Of a DNA stretch of 64,000 nt, positions 60,081 through 64,000 are shown piece after piece; positions within the stretch are counted from its first letter, which is position 1; the number at the start of each line of letters is the position of its first letter. Position numbers and translations under genes: made by a program. Under the pieces are notes generated by a model. The model searched no databases. It saw only the letters and a program-made list of their open reading frames with translations, and was not told where the DNA came from. The DNA is taken from assembly GCF_002127965.1 (NCBI RefSeq), contig NZ_CP018787.1:682001-746000 (forward strand), written 5' to 3'. Source of the stretch: Oxalobacter formigenes (GTDB lineage Bacteria > Pseudomonadota > Gammaproteobacteria > Burkholderiales > Burkholderiaceae_D).

Positions 60081-60770
60081 TTAAACCAGAATGGCGTCTT
60101 CAGTGACAGGCACGAAGATTTCCGGCAATAATTCAGGCAGAAGTCTTTCTGCGTCTGCGAAGGTCTGGATCGGCGAATGGTTCAGTTGGTTCTTGCGGCA
60201 ATAATCGATCAGATTGCTTTTTGCAAGTACCCAGTCTGTCTGGTGTGAAACGCAATAATCGGAAGCACCATCGCCTACATAAATAATCCGGCGTTGCTCA
60301 CCGGTCTGTTGCCGTGTATGGATACACTTGCAGTGTCCGCTTTTTTTCTTGCAGTTTGTACTTTCGTAAGGAAAATCCAGCTTCCAGTTTCGTTCACCTG
60401 TCTGAATCAGATGATTGGCATAGATGGGGATGGATTCCAGCCCGTAACGCTGCAGAATTGCATCAATGGCGTAATCCAGACCGTCACTGACGATGTGCAA
60501 GTCAATATTGTATTTTTTAACAGTTTTTACGAATTGCGGAAAAAACGGGTCTATCGTGATCTGATTCAGGCAATCGTTCAATTCGTCAAAACTGGCATTC
60601 AAAAGGCCAATCTGGCCACTCATGCATTCTTTTGAACCAATCTTGCCTGCGACCCAGTCTTTTTCCAGTTCTTCATGACCCGGCAATCCAAATCGTTGCA
60701 ACAATGTATCCGTCACATCGCTCGTGCTGATGGTGTTGTCGAAGTCGCACAAGATAAGCGGCCTTGCCAT
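60081..60770 (-). CDS. HAD-IB phosphatase, MtnX-like
   Basis: Phosphatase of the HAD superfamily, close to MtnX/phosphoserine-phosphatase types. The start is set at the ATG at 60770, with AGGG seven bases upstream; a longer frame from 60893 would begin inside the predicted -35 box. Of 229 residues, motif I is LCDFDNTIS with D9 and D11, motif II HIVSDGLDYAID, motif III YVGDGASDYC. A cysteine-rich inset (NCKKKSGHCKC) is typical of the MtnX-like group. Methionine salvage neighbours are absent, so another phosphorylated substrate is likely. First gene of the minus string. Confidence 0.88.
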   Translation of the reverse strand: MARPLILCDFDNTISTSDVTDTLLQRFGLPGHEELEKDWVAGKIGSKECMSGQIGLLNASFDELNDCLNQITIDPFFPQFVKTVKKYNIDLHIVSDGLDYAIDAILQRYGLESIPIYANHLIQTGERNWKLDFPYESTNCKKKSGHCKCIHTRQQTGEQRRIIYVGDGASDYCVSHQTDWVLAKSNLIDYCRKNQLNHSPIQTFADAERLLPELLPEIFVPVTEDAILV

Positions 60771-60864
60771 TTTGCGCCCTAATACGGTAATGGATATAGT
60801 GGAACTGGTCGTTTCCGGTAATGAATACGGTTTGGATAAAAACATGGCTTGATCTTTTGTCTGG

Positions 60865-60893
60865 GATATATAACACAGACGGATTTCATGCAA
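60865..60893 (-). promoter_or_regulatory. candidate promoter of the HAD-to-DegT string
   Basis: On the minus strand: TTGCAT (60893-60888), 17 bases, TATATC (60870-60865), about 95 bases before the HAD start. The surrounding 544-base gap (60771-61314) shows no gene; a hairpin TCCTGCATC/GATGCAGGA lies at 61175-61195 without a T-run, and no clear terminator for the autotransporter was found. Confidence 0.4.
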
Positions 60894-61314
60894 ACTGCAT
60901 TTTCTGGTTCAAAAAAAAAACACGATGCAATTATGCACTTATACCGGCATATTGCAATCGCGATGCTGTTGTTTTTACAAATGGAAAATTCTGCTAATTT
61001 TAAGTGATATTCATCAGACTTGCTTGAACTAATGAACCATAGCTGGAAAAAATTGTTGCCGGGAAACAATACGAATCGGGTTCTTGCAGAAAACCGGATC
61101 GTTAACTGTCAGACCAGTTTCAACCGTTTCAGATATTTCATTTAGGTATCGAATAAAGCGTTCGAATTATTTTTTCCTGCATCGTCTGATGCAGGAGTCA
61201 CAAGAAACTTTGCCAGAACAAATTCAGGTCTTTCCGGCCATTTATGAATGACGGATCCAACGATTATTACTTTTGTCTTTTCAAGGCCAATTGTATTCGT
61301 CAGACCCGGTTTCA

Positions 61315-64000
61315 TCAGAAGCTATAATTCACTACCAGATTGCCAGCAACACCTTCTCTTTGTCCCACGTAACCGAAAATGCTCGCATCGATAGTCCAGG
61401 GGCTTTTTGCCGACGGGCTGAAACGGACACCGATTTCTCCCACACCTGTATCACCCTTCAGACTGGCTTCTTCGAGATCATATCCATATGCCGTTCCATG
61501 AGCCTTCCCATTGAATTCGTGCTCCCAGGCAAGGCCGATGTAAGGAGTGAATTGAGGATCGGACGTATAGTTCAGCCTGCCGCCGATTCGTGTGCGGTGG
61601 CTGTCCAGATCGTCGAAATGATATGGGTCCCCGACAATGGCCGCATTGAACCCTTTCAGGTGCATCCATTGATATCTGGCAGAAATATCCAGATTGTAAT
61701 TCTGGTTCAATGCCCACAAGTATCCAACTCCAATACCGGCACCATAGTAAGTGGCACCCTTGTCATAACCTGCATAAGTTCCGCTGGCATCTCTCAGATT
61801 GCTGGTGAAGTTGGTCGATGTTCGTCCGGCTTTGATATTGGCTTCACTATAAATGCCTTTGAACGTCCCTTCATTCTGGCGAAATCTGGCTGTCAGACCA
61901 AGTCCATAGTAATGCGTATCGCCGTGCCCTTTGGCCCAATAACTGTGTTCATCAATATTGCCCCAACCGGCCTCGACGAAGGCGGAACCGAAAATGTCGT
62001 TTTCTTTCGCCTGATTGAGTTTTCCTTTTATGCCGACCAGCCAGTGACTTCCCGTGGTTTTCGCCCGTGCATTGTTTCCGCCGATATCGTAGTGCAGGTC
62101 GTGTCCGCTGACCGCTCCATAAACGCAGATTTTATCCAGCGTTCCATCCGGGCGACGGGCACATTCCATATCCTGGTCCAGAGCAAAGTCTGTTCCTTGA
62201 TTCAAAAATCCCAATGTCGCCAGTCTTCCACTATTGAATATCCCTGTACCGGGAGCGAGTCCGATTTTTTTGAGGACAGCGTCCAGATAGTCCGCTCCGG
62301 ATTCGAGTTCGAAATCATACTCGAGCGTCACTCCCTGCATACCGGTCAGGGAAGTTTGCGTAACGCCGCTACTGTCCACACCACTTGTATTGTGTAGCAG
62401 CGTGACACGGTCACCGGGCTGGAGAGTCGGAGCTCCTCCGGAGGCAACCGCCACGCCGACTTTTGCATAACTTGCATTCGTTCCACTGGAATTGGTCAGA
62501 TTTAAAACGGTATCGCCCGACTGGACACTGGATGGCAGGATAAACTGGTAATTGTCGAAATTGCCGATATTATTGGCGGTCAGACCGGTGCTCCAGATCT
62601 GGAAAGTATTATTGACGATGGTTCCGTTTTGAGTATAGCCCCCATACAGGGTAGCCGTCGTCAGATCAGGAGTGTTTTTGACGATCACGGTATTATCGCT
62701 GATGGTGCCCGTTGAAGAAGAGCCACCATAGACCGTAGAAGTGATTTTTCCGCCATCGAGTGTCACAATATTGCCGGTAGAGTTTCCGTTAACGGCGGTC
62801 CCGCCTGTGATGTCTCTGACTTCCCCTCCGTGAACAGTGACTTCGTTGTTTGTCGAATTATTGGAACCGGACGGGACAATACCTCCCTGAATGGTCGTGA
62901 TTTTACCGCCGTTGATAATGACACTGTTATTTTGGGCCCCTCCTGTTGCATAGCCACCGCGAATGGTATTGATCGTTCCTCCGTTTGCGGTAACCTCATT
63001 GTCATACGCAGAACCCGATGCGGCATGTCCCGCGACAACATATGTGCTGACTCTCGTATCATTGCCGCTAATGGTAATTTTATTTTGGGAAGCGTCCCCA
63101 CGGGATACCCTCCCCCCGTAAAGATCACCCGTGATGGTGCCCCCTGCGACAGTAACCTCGTTTCGTATGGCTGAACCTGTTCCGGAAGGAATATAGGCTC
63201 CGGCAACTTCACCGATCGTTCCGCCCGTAATCATCACCGTATTGGCCGTTACATTTTCTGTTCCCAAAGATGAGCTGACATAGGCACCATACACTTTTGA
63301 TACTGACCCGTTTGTGATGGTGACACTGTTTTCATTGACAGCTCCTCTCTCGGAAGCTCCTCCGTAAATAGTACTGGCACTATTTCCCATGAAAAGAACC
63401 GTATTATTGGTCGAGTTTCCCAGGTTAAAGCTGAAACCACCATATATGTTTCCAGTTGCCGAACCTGCATTGACTGTCACACCATTGTACGTTGAACCAC
63501 CTGATCCATTACCGCCAGTCACTGTCCCGGTCGTACCACTGACGCTGACAGTGTTACGCATCGCCAGACCGCTCTCAGAATAGCCGCCATAAACCGACGG
63601 TGTACCGGTACCTCCTTCGATGCTGACATTGTTGTCTGAGGCATTCCCTGTTTTTGTACGGCCTCCATAGATAGTGGAGGAAATATTGGCGCTTCCACTT
63701 ATGGTGACCTGATTGTTCGAGACATCTTCTGCCCCTGTTCCCACGTCGTTCAGATTCGGATTGTAATTATTGCTCACTCCACCATAGACGTTCGTGAGCG
63801 TTCCACCACTGACGAGTACGGTATTGTTGCTGAAGCCGTTGGAACCGGGAAACAAGGAATTGGCCGTATTGTTCGACACTTCCGGATTGGGTCTCAACAT
63901 ACCCGTATTAGTGCCGTCGTAAACAATGTCTGCGGCAAACACGGGGGGTGCGAACAACAGTGAGATTAACAAGGCGAAGAGAGTTGGCTTTTGACGGAAT
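61315..64000 (-). CDS. autotransporter with YGG repeats (5' end cut by window)
   Basis: Surface-exposed type Va autotransporter. The frame stays open to the window edge through a signal-peptide-like stretch (RQKPTLFALLISLLFAPPVF, then A-ADIVYDG), so the true start is beyond base 64000; the TTG at 63972 is not it. About 400 residues follow of imperfect 25-35-residue repeats pairing N-N-x-V-x-[IV]-x-G-G with an ending [VIL]-Y-G-G (for example TNVYGG, STIYGG, TGDLYGG), predicted beta-helix. The last 280 residues form the beta-barrel (TGSHWLVGIKGKLNQA; ending NLVVNYSF). Two cysteines (DMECARRPDGTLDKICVYG) sit just before the barrel. Role unknown, probably adhesion. Confidence 0.9.
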   Translation of the reverse strand, partial: FRQKPTLFALLISLLFAPPVFAADIVYDGTNTGMLRPNPEVSNNTANSLFPGSNGFSNNTVLVSGGTLTNVYGGVSNNYNPNLNDVGTGAEDVSNNQVTISGSANISSTIYGGRTKTGNASDNNVSIEGGTGTPSVYGGYSESGLAMRNTVSVSGTTGTVTGGNGSGGSTYNGVTVNAGSATGNIYGGFSFNLGNSTNNTVLFMGNSASTIYGGASERGAVNENSVTITNGSVSKVYGAYVSSSLGTENVTANTVMITGGTIGEVAGAYIPSGTGSAIRNEVTVAGGTITGDLYGGRVSRGDASQNKITISGNDTRVSTYVVAGHAASGSAYDNEVTANGGTINTIRGGYATGGAQNNSVIINGGKITTIQGGIVPSGSNNSTNNEVTVHGGEVRDITGGTAVNGNSTGNIVTLDGGKITSTVYGGSSSTGTISDNTVIVKNTPDLTTATLYGGYTQNGTIVNNTFQIWSTGLTANNIGNFDNYQFILPSSVQSGDTVLNLTNSSGTNASYAKVGVAVASGGAPTLQPGDRVTLLHNTSGVDSSGVTQTSLTGMQGVTLEYDFELESGADYLDAVLKKIGLAPGTGIFNSGRLATLGFLNQGTDFALDQDMECARRPDGTLDKICVYGAVSGHDLHYDIGGNNARAKTTGSHWLVGIKGKLNQAKENDIFGSAFVEAGWGNIDEHSYWAKGHGDTHYYGLGLTARFRQNEGTFKGIYSEANIKAGRTSTNFTSNLRDASGTYAGYDKGATYYGAGIGVGYLWALNQNYNLDISARYQWMHLKGFNAAIVGDPYHFDDLDSHRTRIGGRLNYTSDPQFTPYIGLAWEHEFNGKAHGTAYGYDLEEASLKGDTGVGEIGVRFSPSAKSPWTIDASIFGYVGQREGVAGNLVVNYSF

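Noticed and set aside
60779-61069. 96-codon minus-strand frame upstream of the HAD gene
   Set aside because: Cysteine- and lysine-rich without family features, and it overlaps the likely promoter and leader of the HAD gene.
61175-61195. Hairpin as terminator of the second autotransporter
   Set aside because: On the minus strand the stem is followed by A-rich, not T-rich, sequence, and it is 120 bases from the stop.
61273-62397. 374-codon plus-strand frame opposite the second autotransporter
   Set aside because: Lies antisense to a well-supported barrel domain; no start signal or family features. Its openness follows from the codon pattern of the opposite strand.
62600-63850. Regular DNA repeats that might suggest a CRISPR or satellite array
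   Set aside because: The repeats are in frame, degenerate and encode beta-helix turns of the autotransporter; there are no constant repeats with unique spacers.

Overview
The window looks like a chromosomal segment of a betaproteobacterium, most probably a gut-dwelling member of the Oxalobacteraceae close to Oxalobacter. This is inference. It rests on moderate base composition (near or just under half G+C by eye), a Burkholderiales-type general porin, the order gmk-rpoZ-spoT, ETF:ubiquinone oxidoreductase, large autotransporters and a secreted bile-salt-hydrolase-type enzyme. No rRNA, tRNA, CRISPR array, insertion sequence or prophage was recognised.

Layout. 0-14.2 kb is mostly housekeeping: the end of a PAS-GGDEF diguanylate cyclase; cell-wall recycling and remodelling (anmK and an M23 peptidase); tyrS; the stringent-response group bamD, gmk, rpoZ, spoT; rluD-pgeF; rimO-metC with a 4-base stop/start overlap; and a convergent LOG-family gene. 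14.2-25.6 kb holds a secreted gamma-glutamyltransferase, a porin, serS, gdhA, a large membrane Cache/PAS/GGDEF cyclase, a frameshifted acetyltransferase and an XRE regulator with a likely operator. 25.6-30.9 kb is one 1775-residue autotransporter. 31-37.3 kb has rarA, a Nudix hydrolase, a cold-shock protein, a Bcr/CflA-type efflux pump, a thioesterase and ETF-QO.

37.4-48.9 kb is a complete glycogen cluster in one direction: glgB, glgX, pgm, glgC, glgA, glgP. It covers formation of ADP-glucose, chain elongation, branching, debranching, phosphorolysis and return to glucose 6-phosphate. 49.1-53.5 kb carries small and envelope proteins: a 57-residue charged protein, a methyltransferase, a zinc-ribbon membrane protein, a DUF2059 protein, the Ntn hydrolase and a MipA/OmpV-family protein.

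53.8-60.8 kb is the most interesting part. Two convergent gene strings meet with a 16-base gap. The plus string has a class III aminotransferase, a FemAB/BioF2-like acyltransferase and an arginase-fold hydrolase. The minus string has a HAD phosphatase, an alpha/beta hydrolase, two overlapping small multidrug-resistance-type membrane proteins and a DegT-type aminotransferase. Together they have the make-up of a pathway that builds and exports an amino-bearing small molecule or lipid head group, but I recognise no described system. The window ends inside a second autotransporter whose start lies beyond base 64000.
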